Shown: in pieces, positions 36,597 through 45,289 of the stretch
Position numbering within the stretch: position 1 is the first letter of the stretch
How the letters are laid out: each line of letters starts with the position of its first letter
NCBI RefSeq assembly: GCF_028656935.1
Contig: NZ_JAMDGZ010000032.1
Location: 1 to 64,000, forward strand
Direction: 5' to 3'
Length of the DNA: 64,000 nt
Origin: Pseudomonas rubra
GTDB taxonomy: Bacteria; Pseudomonadota; Gammaproteobacteria; Pseudomonadales; Pseudomonadaceae
Made by a program: the position numbers and the translations under genes
Notes under the pieces: model-generated
Told to the model about the DNA's origin: nothing
The model's input: the letters and a program-made list of their open reading frames with translations, nothing else
Databases searched by the model: none

Positions 36597-36662
36597 ATCG
36601 CGGGGCAAGCCCGCTCCCACAGGGGTGGTGGAAATCCAGTGGGAGCGGGCTTACCCCGCGAT
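36597..36662. repeat. REP pair (subfamily CGGGGCAAGCCCG)
   Basis: The arms 36597-36620 and 36639-36662 are reverse complements with one mismatch, separated by 18 bp. The pair follows ampC and converges on the GST gene, where it may act as a terminator. Confidence 0.85.
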
Positions 36663-36668
36663 GAGACC

Positions 36669-37292
36669 TCACGGCAATCCATTGCGCCCATGCAAACGAT
36701 AGCCCTCGCGCTCGCTCAAACGATCGTAGTACGCCTCGACCGCCGGCAACGCCGGGCGCTCAAGCGGGGTCTGCAACCAGCGGTTGACCGACAGGCCGAT
36801 GGGAATGTCGGCCAGGGAGAAGTCCGCGCCACTCACAAAGGCCCCGGTACGCTCCAGTTGCCGCTCAAGAATGGTCATGTTCCTCGCCCAGTTGCGGCAC
36901 CCCGCCGCCAGCGCGTCAAGGTCCTGGTGGGTCGGCGCCTTGCGCACCAGCGAAACAAAAGCGTAGCTCCACGCACCGTTGAGGTCGGTGGCCTGCCAAT
37001 CCATCCATTGATCGACCCGCGCCCGCACCTTGGGCTCGGCCGGGTACAGGTGCTGGCCGCAGTACTGCGAAGCCAGGTAGCGGATGATGCTGTTGGATTC
37101 CCACAACACAAAATCGCCGTCTTCAATCACCGGCACCATGGCGTTGGGATTCAGCGCCAGAAACGCCTCATCCGCAGTCGAGCGAAAACCCGAGCCCCAG
37201 TCCTCGCGCTCGAACGGCAGTTGCAGTTCGGCACAGGTCCACAGCACCTTGCGCACGTTGATCGATGAAGCCTTGCCCAGTATCCGCAGCAT
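36669..37292 (-). CDS. Glutathione S-transferase family protein
   Basis: A 207-aa GST. The N-terminal thioredoxin-like domain has [12 protein letters not shown] and the GSH-binding [20 protein letters not shown] (cis-Pro in MVPV, Glu-Ser in WESNSI). The C-terminal helical domain ends around [18 protein letters not shown] 37292 has AGGAG six bases upstream; a GTG at 37295 is possible. It starts four bases from the LuxR stop and shares its direction. Confidence 0.9.
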   Translation of the reverse strand: MLRILGKASSINVRKVLWTCAELQLPFEREDWGSGFRSTADEAFLALNPNAMVPVIEDGDFVLWESNSIIRYLASQYCGQHLYPAEPKVRARVDQWMDWQATDLNGAWSYAFVSLVRKAPTHQDLDALAAGCRNWARNMTILERQLERTGAFVSGADFSLADIPIGLSVNRWLQTPLERPALPAVEAYYDRLSEREGYRLHGRNGLP

Positions 37293-37295
37293 CAC

Positions 37296-38087
37296 TCACT
37301 CCTGTTGGTCGTGTTGTCCCAGGTGTTGCAAAAACAGGCTGAACAGCTCCGATTGGGACGAAACCCCAAGCTTGCTGTACAGGTTGCGCCGGTGCACCTT
37401 GACCGTCTCCTGGGAAATGTCCAGGCGCTTGGCGATGGCCTTGCTGGAGTTGCCGCGCAGCACCAGGCGGGCGGTTTCCAGCTCGCGGGCCGACAGGGTG
37501 TCGCTGCCAAAATGCTCCAGGGCACGCTCCACCGGTGTCGAATGTTCTGTGACCTGCTGTGGATGCTGCTGGTGCCAGTGCTGGCGCATCAACGCCAGCA
37601 GCCACGGTGCCAGCAGGGTCAGCTGGCCGATGGTCGCACTCTGGTAACGCTGGTTGGCGCCCAGGGAGATGGCCAAGACCTTGCCCGCCTCAAGGTTGAG
37701 GATCAACTGCAGCTCATCCTCGCCGACCAGGGCGCGAAAGTAGTTGTTGAAGTAGTCGCTCTTGCGAAACTCGTCCGGTGCCACCTCTTCCATGCGGTAC
37801 ACGCCATCGGCCAGGCCATCGCGCATGGCCTGGATAAACGGGTCGAGCAGGTACAGGCCACCCAGGTACATCGGCGCGGCTGCAGGCGCATCGCGAAAAC
37901 CGCGGTCGAACTCCTCCAGCACCGTCGGCGCGTCGTCGCGCTCGACCAGCAGGGCCAGGGCCGTGTCGCAGGGCACCAGTTGTTCGAGCAACACGATCAG
38001 TTGATGCCAGAACCCCGGCTTGCCCAACTGCTCGATGGCCCGGGCCAGGGCATGGTGATGGGCGACGGCTTCGAATAGCAGGTTCAC
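37296..38087 (-). CDS. LuxR family transcriptional regulator
   Basis: A 263-aa regulator with a C-terminal LuxR helix-turn-helix (LSARELETARLVLRGNSSKA, then IAKRLDISQETVKVHRRNL). The N-terminal 190 residues are a sensor domain of unknown ligand. GTG 38087 has AGGAG six bases upstream. It is divergent from the DmpA peptidase, which it may control, and is co-oriented with the GST. Confidence 0.85.
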   Translation of the reverse strand: MNLLFEAVAHHHALARAIEQLGKPGFWHQLIVLLEQLVPCDTALALLVERDDAPTVLEEFDRGFRDAPAAAPMYLGGLYLLDPFIQAMRDGLADGVYRMEEVAPDEFRKSDYFNNYFRALVGEDELQLILNLEAGKVLAISLGANQRYQSATIGQLTLLAPWLLALMRQHWHQQHPQQVTEHSTPVERALEHFGSDTLSARELETARLVLRGNSSKAIAKRLDISQETVKVHRRNLYSKLGVSSQSELFSLFLQHLGQHDQQE

Positions 38088-38253
38088 CGGTAACTCCTAG
38101 GGGGTAACGATTGGGGGGAATCGCCAGCGGCAGGCCGAGTTTCTAGACTCTGTTCACCGGCACGCAGTATTGCGGTTGCTCGAACACTTGTCATGCTGTG
38201 CGAGCAACGGCCATCGCGGACCCTTCAAAACCTTAAGCAGGAGTTGTGAATCA

Positions 38254-39348
38254 ATGCGTGTACGTGATCTGGGCATTCGTATCGGCACCGGCACCCCTGG
38301 CGCGTTCAACGCCATCACCGATGTACCAGGGGTGCGCGTCGGCCATCACACCGTACAGCGCGGCAGCGGTGAAAACGCGGTCAATACCGGCGTCACGGTG
38401 ATCGAGCCGCGGGCCCAGGCCGCCAGCTTGCAGCCGTGTTTTGCCGGCGTGCACGTGCTCAATGGCAATGGCGATGCCACCGGCCTTGAGTGGATTCGCG
38501 AAGCCGGCCTGCTGACTACGCCGATTGCCTATACCAACACCCACAGCGTCGGCGTGGTTCGCGATGCGCTGGTAGCGGCCGAGCGCGAGTTGGGCAAGGC
38601 CCGTACCTACTGGTGCATGCCCACGGTGCTGGAAACCTACGACGGTGTGCTCAACGATATCTGGGGCCAGCACGTCACTGCCGAGCATGTCCATGCAGCG
38701 CTTGCCGCAACGCAGTCGGGACCGGTGGCCGAAGGCTGCGTCGGTGGCGGCACCGGGATGATCTGCCATGAATTCAAGGGCGGTATCGGGACTTCTTCGC
38801 GGGTACTGCACAGCGATGCCGGTGGCTGGACCGTTGGCGTGCTGGTACAGGCCAACTATGGCGTGCGCGGCGCCCTGCGCGTGGCCGGCTACCCCGTCGG
38901 CCAGGTGCTGGGCGAGGTGCATTCGCCGTTCAGCGCTGCGCGCAATGTCGGCGAGCCGGGCATGGGTTCGATCGTCATCACCCTGGCCACCGACGCGCCG
39001 CTGCTACCCCACCAGTGCACGCGCCTGGCGCAACGGGCCAGCGTCGGCCTGGCGCGGGTCGGCGGTGGCACCGAAGACTCCAGCGGCGACATCTTCATCG
39101 CCTTCTCCACCGGCAACGCGCGGCCTGCAGCCAACTTCGGCCATCCCGGGGTGCCGACCAGCACGGTACAGATGGTCAATAACGACCATATCTCGGCGCT
39201 GTTCAGCGCTGCGGCCGACGCGGTGGAGGAAGCCATCGTCAATGCCCTGCTGGCCGCCACCGACCTTGAGGCCCATGGCAGCAAGGTCCTGGCGCTCACG
39301 CCCGAGCGCTTGCGTGAAGCCCTGCAGGCGGTCGGCTGGAAGGCCTGA
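38254..39348 (+). CDS. P1 family peptidase (DmpA/BapA-type aminopeptidase)
   Basis: A 364-aa Ntn-type hydrolase of the DmpA/BapA family, which auto-cleaves to an alpha-beta heteromer with an N-terminal Ser nucleophile. Matching segments are FNAITDVPGVRVGHHTV near the start and DSSGDIFIAFSTGN around residue 275, where cleavage precedes a Ser. GCVGGGTGMICHEFKGGIG is another hallmark. Substrates are D- or beta-amino peptides in known members. ATG 38254 has CAGGAG about nine bases upstream. No signal peptide is visible. Confidence 0.9.
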   Translation: MRVRDLGIRIGTGTPGAFNAITDVPGVRVGHHTVQRGSGENAVNTGVTVIEPRAQAASLQPCFAGVHVLNGNGDATGLEWIREAGLLTTPIAYTNTHSVGVVRDALVAAERELGKARTYWCMPTVLETYDGVLNDIWGQHVTAEHVHAALAATQSGPVAEGCVGGGTGMICHEFKGGIGTSSRVLHSDAGGWTVGVLVQANYGVRGALRVAGYPVGQVLGEVHSPFSAARNVGEPGMGSIVITLATDAPLLPHQCTRLAQRASVGLARVGGGTEDSSGDIFIAFSTGNARPAANFGHPGVPTSTVQMVNNDHISALFSAAADAVEEAIVNALLAATDLEAHGSKVLALTPERLREALQAVGWKA

Positions 39349-39434
39349 CAGCGAAAGGCACTCGTTGCTGCGACAATTTGCCGGTATGGTGGTGTTCTGA
39401 AGATGGACGTTTACCCGCTCACAGGAAACCCAGA

Positions 39435-40808
39435 ATGCCCCAACGTGAAGTTATCAATGCATCTGTCAGCCCAAAAGGCAGCCTGGAAACACTGTCTCAA
39501 CGTGAAGTACAGCAACTGAGTGAAGCCGGTTCCGGCAGCCTGTACACCCTGTTCCGCCAGTGCGCGCTGGCAATCCTCAACACCGGCGCGCACGTCGACA
39601 ACGCCAAGACCATCCTCGAAGCCTACAAGGACTTCGAAGTGCGCATCCACCAGCAGGACCGCGGCGTGCGCCTGGAACTGCTGAACGCACCAGCGGATGC
39701 CTTCGTCGATGGCGAAATGATCGCCAGCACCCGCGAAATGCTCTTCAGCGCCCTGCGCGATATCGTCTACACCGAAAGCGAACTGGCCAGCCAGCGCATC
39801 GACCTGGAAAGCTCCCAGGGCATCACCGACTACGTCTTCCACCTGCTGCGCAACGCCCGCACCCTGCGCCCAGGTGTCGAGCCGAAGATGGTCGTGTGCT
39901 GGGGCGGTCACTCGATCAGCACCGAGGAATATCAATACACCAAGAAGGTCGGCCACGAGCTGGGCCTGCGCAAACTGGACGTCTGCACCGGCTGCGGCCC
40001 GGGTGTGATGAAGGGCCCGATGAAAGGCGCGACCATCGCCCACGCCAAGCAACGCATGAGCGGCAGCCGTTACCTGGGCCTGACCGAGCCTGGCATCATC
40101 GCCGCCGAGGCGCCGAACCCGATCGTCAACGAGCTGGTGATCCTGCCGGACATCGAAAAACGCCTGGAGGCCTTCGTCCGCGTCGGCCACGGCATCATTA
40201 TCTTCCCCGGTGGCGCCGGTACCGCCGAGGAGTTCCTCTACCTGCTGGGCATCCTCATGCACCCGGACAACCGCGGCCTGCCGTTCCCGGTCATTCTTAC
40301 CGGGCCCAAGAGCGCCGCGCCGTACCTGCAGCAGTTGCATGCATTCGTGCGCGCCACCCTCGGCGACGAGGCGCAGGCGCACTACCAGATCATCATCGAT
40401 GACCCGGCCGAAGTCTCCCGGCAGATGGTCGAGGGGCTCAAGCAGGTCAAGCAGTTCCGCCGCGAGCGCAACGACGCCTTCCACTTCAACTGGCTGCTGA
40501 AGATCGAAGAAGGCTTCCAGCGCCCCTTCGACCCAACCCACGAGAACATGGCCGGGCTCAAGCTCAGCCGCGCGCTGCCGGCCCACGAGCTGGCTGCCAA
40601 CCTGCGTCGGGCGTTCTCCGGGATTGTCGCCGGCAACGTCAAGGACAAGGGTATCCGCCTGATCGAAGAGAAAGGCCCGTACGAAATCAAGGGTGACAGC
40701 GCCGTGCTCGAACCGCTGGGCCACCTGCTCCAAGCCTTCGTCGACCAGCACCGGATGAAGCTGCCGGGCGGCGCCGAATATGTGCCCTGCTACCGCGTCG
40801 TGAGCTGA
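39435..40808 (+). CDS. ppnN: Pyrimidine/purine nucleotide 5'-monophosphate nucleosidase PpnN
   Basis: A 457-aa homologue of E. coli PpnN (YgdH). The central LOG domain carries FPGGAGTAEEF and the CTGCGPGVMKGPMKGA segment. The flanking domains are the N-terminal PpnN module (INASVSPKGSLETLSQREV) and the C-terminal module. It cleaves nucleotide monophosphates to base and ribose phosphate and is tuned by (p)ppGpp in E. coli. AGGA lies about nine bases before ATG 39435. A strong hairpin follows the stop. Confidence 0.95.
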   Translation: MPQREVINASVSPKGSLETLSQREVQQLSEAGSGSLYTLFRQCALAILNTGAHVDNAKTILEAYKDFEVRIHQQDRGVRLELLNAPADAFVDGEMIASTREMLFSALRDIVYTESELASQRIDLESSQGITDYVFHLLRNARTLRPGVEPKMVVCWGGHSISTEEYQYTKKVGHELGLRKLDVCTGCGPGVMKGPMKGATIAHAKQRMSGSRYLGLTEPGIIAAEAPNPIVNELVILPDIEKRLEAFVRVGHGIIIFPGGAGTAEEFLYLLGILMHPDNRGLPFPVILTGPKSAAPYLQQLHAFVRATLGDEAQAHYQIIIDDPAEVSRQMVEGLKQVKQFRRERNDAFHFNWLLKIEEGFQRPFDPTHENMAGLKLSRALPAHELAANLRRAFSGIVAGNVKDKGIRLIEEKGPYEIKGDSAVLEPLGHLLQAFVDQHRMKLPGGAEYVPCYRVVS

Positions 40809-40827
40809 TTCAGCTACACCTCCCCGC

Positions 40828-40852
40828 TTGCGGGCACACCCTGTGCCCGCAA
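40828..40852. terminator. Hairpin after ppnN
   Basis: TTGCGGGCACA (40828-40838) and TGTGCCCGCAA (40842-40852) form a perfect 11-bp stem around CCC, 20 bases after the ppnN stop. There is only a short T-stretch after it, so it is a probable terminator or pause site. Confidence 0.6.
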
Positions 40853-40945
40853 CATTTCCTGCCATTTTCCTACGTCACTCAGTGAACCAGCCTATAGAAA
40901 TATGGTCTTTCTGCAGGCGACCTACGCGCACGCTCATCTTCACCG

Positions 40946-40965
40946 GCCCAATCATCGGGCTTTTT
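40946..40965 (+). terminator. Terminator-like hairpin just before the SH3-domain gene
   Basis: GCCC (40946-40949) pairs with GGGC (40957-40960) and TTTTT follows at 40961-40965. It lies only 25 bases before ATG 40991, so it would end a transcript arriving from upstream, or act as an attenuator. Confidence 0.5.
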
Positions 40966-40990
40966 CTGTTTATTTCACGCGAAGACCATC

Positions 40991-41677
40991 ATGCCTATCA
41001 CCCGTCCTGTTTGCGCGACGCCAGCGCTGTTTTCCTCCTCGAACCCAGGCGCACGCCGCGTGCTGGCCGGTGGCCTGATAGGCGCTTTGCTGGTTCTTGC
41101 CTCCCCGCTGCACGCCGAAGAAGCCGCTCCCAGCAGCGAGCGCTGGGTCAGTGACAGCCTGAGCACCTACGTGCGCAGCGGCCCGACCGATGGCCACCGC
41201 ATCGTCGGCAACCTCAAGTCCGGGCAGAAGGTCACCCTGCTGACCACCCAGGGCAACTACAGCCAAGTGCGCGGCGAGTCCGGCGACACCGTATGGATCA
41301 CCAGCAGCGACCTGCAGGCCGTACCCGGCCAGCTCGAACGTCTGCCGCAACTGAGCGAGCAGGTAGCCCAGCTCAGTGAGCAACTGAAAACCATCGACGA
41401 CAGTTGGAAAACCCGCGTGCAAGGCATGCAGGAAACCCTGGACTCGCGCAAGGCGCTGATCGAAGAGCTTGAAGCACGCAGCAAGGCGTTGAATGCCGAA
41501 CTCAGCGATACCCAGTCGGAACTGCGCAGCACCCAGGCGCGCCTGGGGGACGAGAACAAGCAGGTGCTGATGCGCTACATGGTTTACGGTGGCGCCATCG
41601 CCGGCGCCGGGCTGCTGGCCGGTTTGATCCTGCCGGCCTTGAGCCGTGGGCGCAAACGCAACGATCGCTGGTTCTGA
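40991..41677 (+). CDS. SH3 domain membrane protein (YgiM/TIGR04211-type)
   Basis: A 228-aa envelope protein. The N-terminal signal segment (VLAGGLIGALLVLASPLHA) ends near residue 43. A bacterial SH3 domain spans about residues 48-105 (STYVRSGPTDGHRIVGNLKS), a coiled coil about 112-185, and a C-terminal helix (GAIAGAGLLAGLILPAL) anchors it. The order matches E. coli YgiM. Role is unknown. A terminator-like hairpin sits 25 bases upstream. Confidence 0.88.
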   Translation: MPITRPVCATPALFSSSNPGARRVLAGGLIGALLVLASPLHAEEAAPSSERWVSDSLSTYVRSGPTDGHRIVGNLKSGQKVTLLTTQGNYSQVRGESGDTVWITSSDLQAVPGQLERLPQLSEQVAQLSEQLKTIDDSWKTRVQGMQETLDSRKALIEELEARSKALNAELSDTQSELRSTQARLGDENKQVLMRYMVYGGAIAGAGLLAGLILPALSRGRKRNDRWF

Positions 41678-41712
41678 CCGGCACCTGTGGGGCAACTGGG
41701 CAATCCGATCAC

Positions 41713-42342
41713 TCAAGCCGGGCGCTGCATCAACACCAAGCGCAGCGCCAGCAACGCCAGCACACTGGCCAGTAAACGCGGCTGCAACCTGGCCATGCCC
41801 CCCTGGCCACTGAAACACCGGCTGATCACCCCGCCACAAGCCCCCAGCAGCACATGAAACAGCAGGGCAATCACGCTCAGCACCAGCCCCAGCAACAACA
41901 GCTGCTCGGCGACCGCGCCCTTGGCCGGCACCACGAACTGCGGCAAGAACACGATAAAGAACAACAACGCCTTGGGGTTGAGCAGGCTGTTCAGGGTGGC
42001 CGCAACGAACACCGCCGCCAGTGACGTTTCCCGCCGACCTTGGCCCTCGCCCGCCTTGCGCGGCTGCAGCAGCTTGAAGGCCATCCACAACAGATACAGC
42101 GCACCGCTGTAGCGGATGATGTCGAACGACGGCGGCCAGGCGGCGATCAGCGCGGTGACGCCGGTGGCGGTCAGCACGGTCAGGATCAGATCGGCAACGC
42201 TGATCCCCAGTGCTGCAGCCAGACCTCCGCGCCAACCCATGGACAGCCCGTGGCTGATGACAAAGGCCATATTCGGCCCGGGCGACAGCAGCAACAGGAT
42301 CACCGCACCGGAAAAGATCAGCAGCGTTTGCATGTCGAGCAT
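41713..42342 (-). CDS. LysE/RhtB family amino acid exporter
   Basis: A 209-aa inner-membrane exporter. The N-terminal SPGPNMAFVISHGLSMGWR is the LysE/RhtB signature and five to six helices follow. ATG 42342 is chosen for the strong AGGAGG six bases upstream, rather than the longer frame reaching 42564. Substrate is unknown. It is convergent with the SH3-domain gene. Confidence 0.88.
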   Translation of the reverse strand: MLDMQTLLIFSGAVILLLLSPGPNMAFVISHGLSMGWRGGLAAALGISVADLILTVLTATGVTALIAAWPPSFDIIRYSGALYLLWMAFKLLQPRKAGEGQGRRETSLAAVFVAATLNSLLNPKALLFFIVFLPQFVVPAKGAVAEQLLLLGLVLSVIALLFHVLLGACGGVISRCFSGQGGMARLQPRLLASVLALLALRLVLMQRPA

Positions 42343-42453
42343 CGCAGGCCTCCTGGCTGGGTTGCGAGTGTCGACAGTAGCGGGTTTGCCGCCGGGGAAA
42401 ACGCTACAGCGTGGTGAATTTATTGCGCAACAGTTCGGCACAAGGTAGATCGC

Positions 42454-42521
42454 ATCGCGAGGCAAGCTCGCTCCCACCAGGGTGTAGGCCGTCCAAAGTG
42501 GGAGCGGGCTTGCCCCGCGAT
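42454..42521. repeat. REP pair at the end of the ABC operon
   Basis: The arms are 42454-42477 and 42498-42521, reverse complements with two mismatches. The right arm reaches the permease stop codon, so this pair marks the 3' end of the five-gene operon. Confidence 0.85.
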
Positions 42522-43276
42522 CAGGCGTGCACCCACCGCCGATGCAGGCCACGGGCCAGGGCATCGAGCATAAAGCCCAGCACGCCGATCAACAGCACCA
42601 TCGCCATCAGCTCCGAGTACGCCAGGCGGTCGCGGGTGTCGAGGATGAAATAGCCCAGGCCGGCACTGACCCCGAGCATTTCGCACGGCACCAGCACGAT
42701 CCACAGGATGCCAATGGCCAGGCGTACGCCGGTCAGCACATGGCCGATGACCCCGTGGATGATCACCTTGCACAGGGTTTCCCAGCGGGTCGCGCTCAAA
42801 CTGCGGCTCAACTGCAACCAGCGTGGATCAAGCTGGCGCACACCGGCGGCGGTGTTGAGCAAAATCGGCCACAAGGCGGCAAAGGCCAGCAGAAAATAAA
42901 TCGGCTGGTCGCCGACGCCCATCAGCATCACCACCACCGGCATCCACGACAGCGGCGAGATCATCCGCAAGAACTGGAACGCCGGAGTGGTCGCCGCTTC
43001 CAGATGCCGGTAGCTGCCCACCAGCAGGCCCAATGGCACGCCGATGAGCAGGGCCAGCAGCAAGCCGATCAGAATGCGCTTGAGGCTGACCCAGATATGC
43101 TCGTAGACCTCGGCCTGGCCGAGCAACTCGATCAGGCTGCTGAAGGTGGCCTGGGGCGAAAAACGCGCCGACAGGCCATCGGTCGCGCCAAACAACTGCA
43201 CGCCCAACCACCAGAGCAACAACAAACCGAACAGGCCGGCAACGCCCAGGGCGCCATGTACTGCATGCTTACCCAT
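42521..43276 (-). CDS. ABC transporter permease (SsuC/TauC type)
   Basis: A 251-aa permease with six hydrophobic helices (GLLLALLIGVPLGLLVGS among them) and the cytoplasmic coupling segment (RSLSATRWETLCKVIIHGVIG). It resembles sulfonate/nitrate/taurine-class permeases. It is the last of five co-directional genes and its start abuts the binding-protein stop at 43276. Substrate is unknown. Confidence 0.9.
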   Translation of the reverse strand: MGKHAVHGALGVAGLFGLLLLWWLGVQLFGATDGLSARFSPQATFSSLIELLGQAEVYEHIWVSLKRILIGLLLALLIGVPLGLLVGSYRHLEAATTPAFQFLRMISPLSWMPVVVMLMGVGDQPIYFLLAFAALWPILLNTAAGVRQLDPRWLQLSRSLSATRWETLCKVIIHGVIGHVLTGVRLAIGILWIVLVPCEMLGVSAGLGYFILDTRDRLAYSELMAMVLLIGVLGFMLDALARGLHRRWVHA

Positions 43277-44475
43277 CAGATCGCGAACTCCTCGCTACGC
43301 TCGAAACTGTCGGGCAAACCGAAAGCCTTGAGCCCTCCCACTGCTTCGATACTGTTGCGTACGAAGCGGTCGTCGACCAGGTCGCGGGCGGTCTGCTGCG
43401 GGTCGAGGCTGGCGAGAAAGCCTTTGTCGCCTTCGATCAGGGTGTTCTGCAGGCGGCGCACCAGTTCTTCGGTGTAACTGGGGAACGGATACGGCTGAAA
43501 ATCGATGCGTTGCTCGTCCCACTGCCCATGCTGGATGGCGCCACTGGCGATGTAGGCGTCGCGGGCCGAGGCTGCGGGCGCCAGCACCTGGCTGAGCACC
43601 TGCGGGGAGTGCGGGGTGTATCTGTTCGGCCCGCTCTTGGACAGCAGCGCGGCGGCTTCGGCACGGTGATCGCAAGTCCACAGCTGGGCCTTGACGATGG
43701 CGTTGACCACTTTCTGTGACCACTCTGGGCGGTTGTTGAGGTCATGCTCGTGCATGAACACCACGCAGCAGGCATGGTTGCGCCAGATGTCGCCGGTAAA
43801 GCGCTGCACGCGGCCGACCTTGAGGTCTTCGGCCAGGGCGTTGAACGGCTCGGCGACGATGTAGCCGGCGATGCGCTTGCTGGCCAGGGCCGGCGGCATG
43901 TCCGACGGCGGCAGCACCACCAGGTTGACCTCGTTGGCGGCGAGCTGGGCCGTGGTGGCTTTGGACACCGGAGTCAGGCCGTGATCGCGGAACAGTTGCT
44001 GGACCACCACATTATGGATCGAATACCAGAACGGAATCGCCACACTCTGCCCACCCAGCTGCTTGACCTCGGTGATGCCTGGGGCCACGGTCAGGCCCGA
44101 GCCGCCGACGTGGTTCCAGGCCACTACCTTGGCCGGCACCTTACTGCCGTAACGGGCCCAGACGGTCATCGGCGACAGCAGGTGAATGACGTTGACCTGC
44201 CCGGAGATGAACGCCTCGATCACCTGCGCCCAACTGCGCAACAGCACCGGGCGCTCGGCCTTGATGCCCTCGGCCTCGAACAGGCCATTGTTGTGCGCCA
44301 CCAGCAGCGGCGTGGCGTCGGTGATCGGCAGGTAGCCGATGCGCACCGGCGCATCCGGCTCGCTGGCCGCGCGCGCTTGCAGGCTGCTGAGCAGCGGCAT
44401 GGCGCCGCCAGCCGTCAGCAAGGCGCTGAGTTTGATGAAGTCACGACGAGTGTGAGTGAAGTCGTCCAGGCACAT
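43276..44475 (-). CDS. ABC transporter substrate-binding protein with Tat-type signal
   Basis: A 399-aa binding protein of the NrtA/SsuA class. The N-terminus has THTRRDFIKLSALLTAGGA, a twin-arginine signal (RRDFIK) followed by a hydrophobic region, so export is likely folded and via Tat. The mature protein starts after about residue 37. PVRIGYLPITDATPLLVAHN is the family start. Its ATG at 44475 overlaps the ATPase gene end by 35 bases. Substrate class (sulfonate, taurine, nitrate or other) is not resolved. Confidence 0.88.
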   Translation of the reverse strand: MCLDDFTHTRRDFIKLSALLTAGGAMPLLSSLQARAASEPDAPVRIGYLPITDATPLLVAHNNGLFEAEGIKAERPVLLRSWAQVIEAFISGQVNVIHLLSPMTVWARYGSKVPAKVVAWNHVGGSGLTVAPGITEVKQLGGQSVAIPFWYSIHNVVVQQLFRDHGLTPVSKATTAQLAANEVNLVVLPPSDMPPALASKRIAGYIVAEPFNALAEDLKVGRVQRFTGDIWRNHACCVVFMHEHDLNNRPEWSQKVVNAIVKAQLWTCDHRAEAAALLSKSGPNRYTPHSPQVLSQVLAPAASARDAYIASGAIQHGQWDEQRIDFQPYPFPSYTEELVRRLQNTLIEGDKGFLASLDPQQTARDLVDDRFVRNSIEAVGGLKAFGLPDSFERSEEFAI

Positions 44476-45289
44476 GGGCAGTCTCCGGCGGCAGCGGCAT
44501 AGGTTGGGAATCAGGTTCGGGTGTGCGGCTGGCCCGCCGAAGGGTTTTGAGTATGTCGATGCGCAGCGCGCCCAGTTCCTCGACCTGCTGCTCGCGGGGC
44601 TGCGGCAGGTCGATGTGCCATTGGCCGAGGGTGCGCGCTGGGTGGTTGCCCAGTAGCAGCACGCGATCGGACAACAGCAGGGCTTCGTCGATATCGTGGG
44701 TAATCAGGATGGCCGCGGTGTTGTGCCGGGCGATCAGTTGCAGCAGCAGTTGCTGCATGTCGGCGCGGGTCACTTCATCCAGCGCGCCAAACGGTTCATC
44801 GAGTAGCAGCACCTGGGGCTGGCGAGCCAGGCAGCGGGCCAACGCGGTGCGCTGCGCCATGCCACCGGAGAGCTGCGCCGGGTACTGTTCACGGGCGTGC
44901 TGCAGGCCCACCGCCTCGATCGCCTGATCGATGCGCGCACGCCGTTCGCTGGCAGCCAGCTTGGGCTGGCGGGCGAAATCCAGGCCGAAGGCGACGTTGC
45001 TCTCCAGGCTCAGCCATGGCAGCAGGCTGGGGTCCTGAAAGGCCACTGCCAGGCGCGGATGCGGGCCTTGCAGCGGCTCGCCGAGCAGGCTCACGCTACC
45101 GCTGCGCGGCTGTTGCAAACCGGCCAGCACCCGCAGCAGGCTGGACTTGCCGACGCCGCTGGGGCCGAGGATGGTGATGACCTCCCCCGGCGCCAGTTGC
45201 AGGTCAAAGTCTTCCAGTACGCTGTGCCAGCCTTGCTCGCGTGGGTAGCCAAGGCTGATACCGCAGGCGTGAAGTAACACCTCGCTCAT
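44441..45289 (-). CDS. ABC transporter ATP-binding protein (SsuB/TauB type)
   Basis: A 282-aa ATPase. Walker A is GPSGVGKSS, the signature LSGGMAQRTALARCL, and Walker B VLLLDEPFGALDE. The last 25 residues (PMPLPPETAHVPGRL) extend beyond the domain. It overlaps the acyl-CoA-dehydrogenase-like stop by four bases (ATGA) and the binding-protein gene by 35 bases, so this is a tightly coupled operon. Confidence 0.93.
   Translation of the reverse strand: MSEVLLHACGISLGYPREQGWHSVLEDFDLQLAPGEVITILGPSGVGKSSLLRVLAGLQQPRSGSVSLLGEPLQGPHPRLAVAFQDPSLLPWLSLESNVAFGLDFARQPKLAASERRARIDQAIEAVGLQHAREQYPAQLSGGMAQRTALARCLARQPQVLLLDEPFGALDEVTRADMQQLLLQLIARHNTAAILITHDIDEALLLSDRVLLLGNHPARTLGQWHIDLPQPREQQVEELGALRIDILKTLRRASRTPEPDSQPMPLPPETAHVPGRLHSHSS

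Noticed and set aside
42342..42564. Longer start for the LysE exporter reaching 42564
   Set aside because: The extension crosses the REP pair and lacks a ribosome binding site, while ATG 42342 has AGGAGG at ideal distance.
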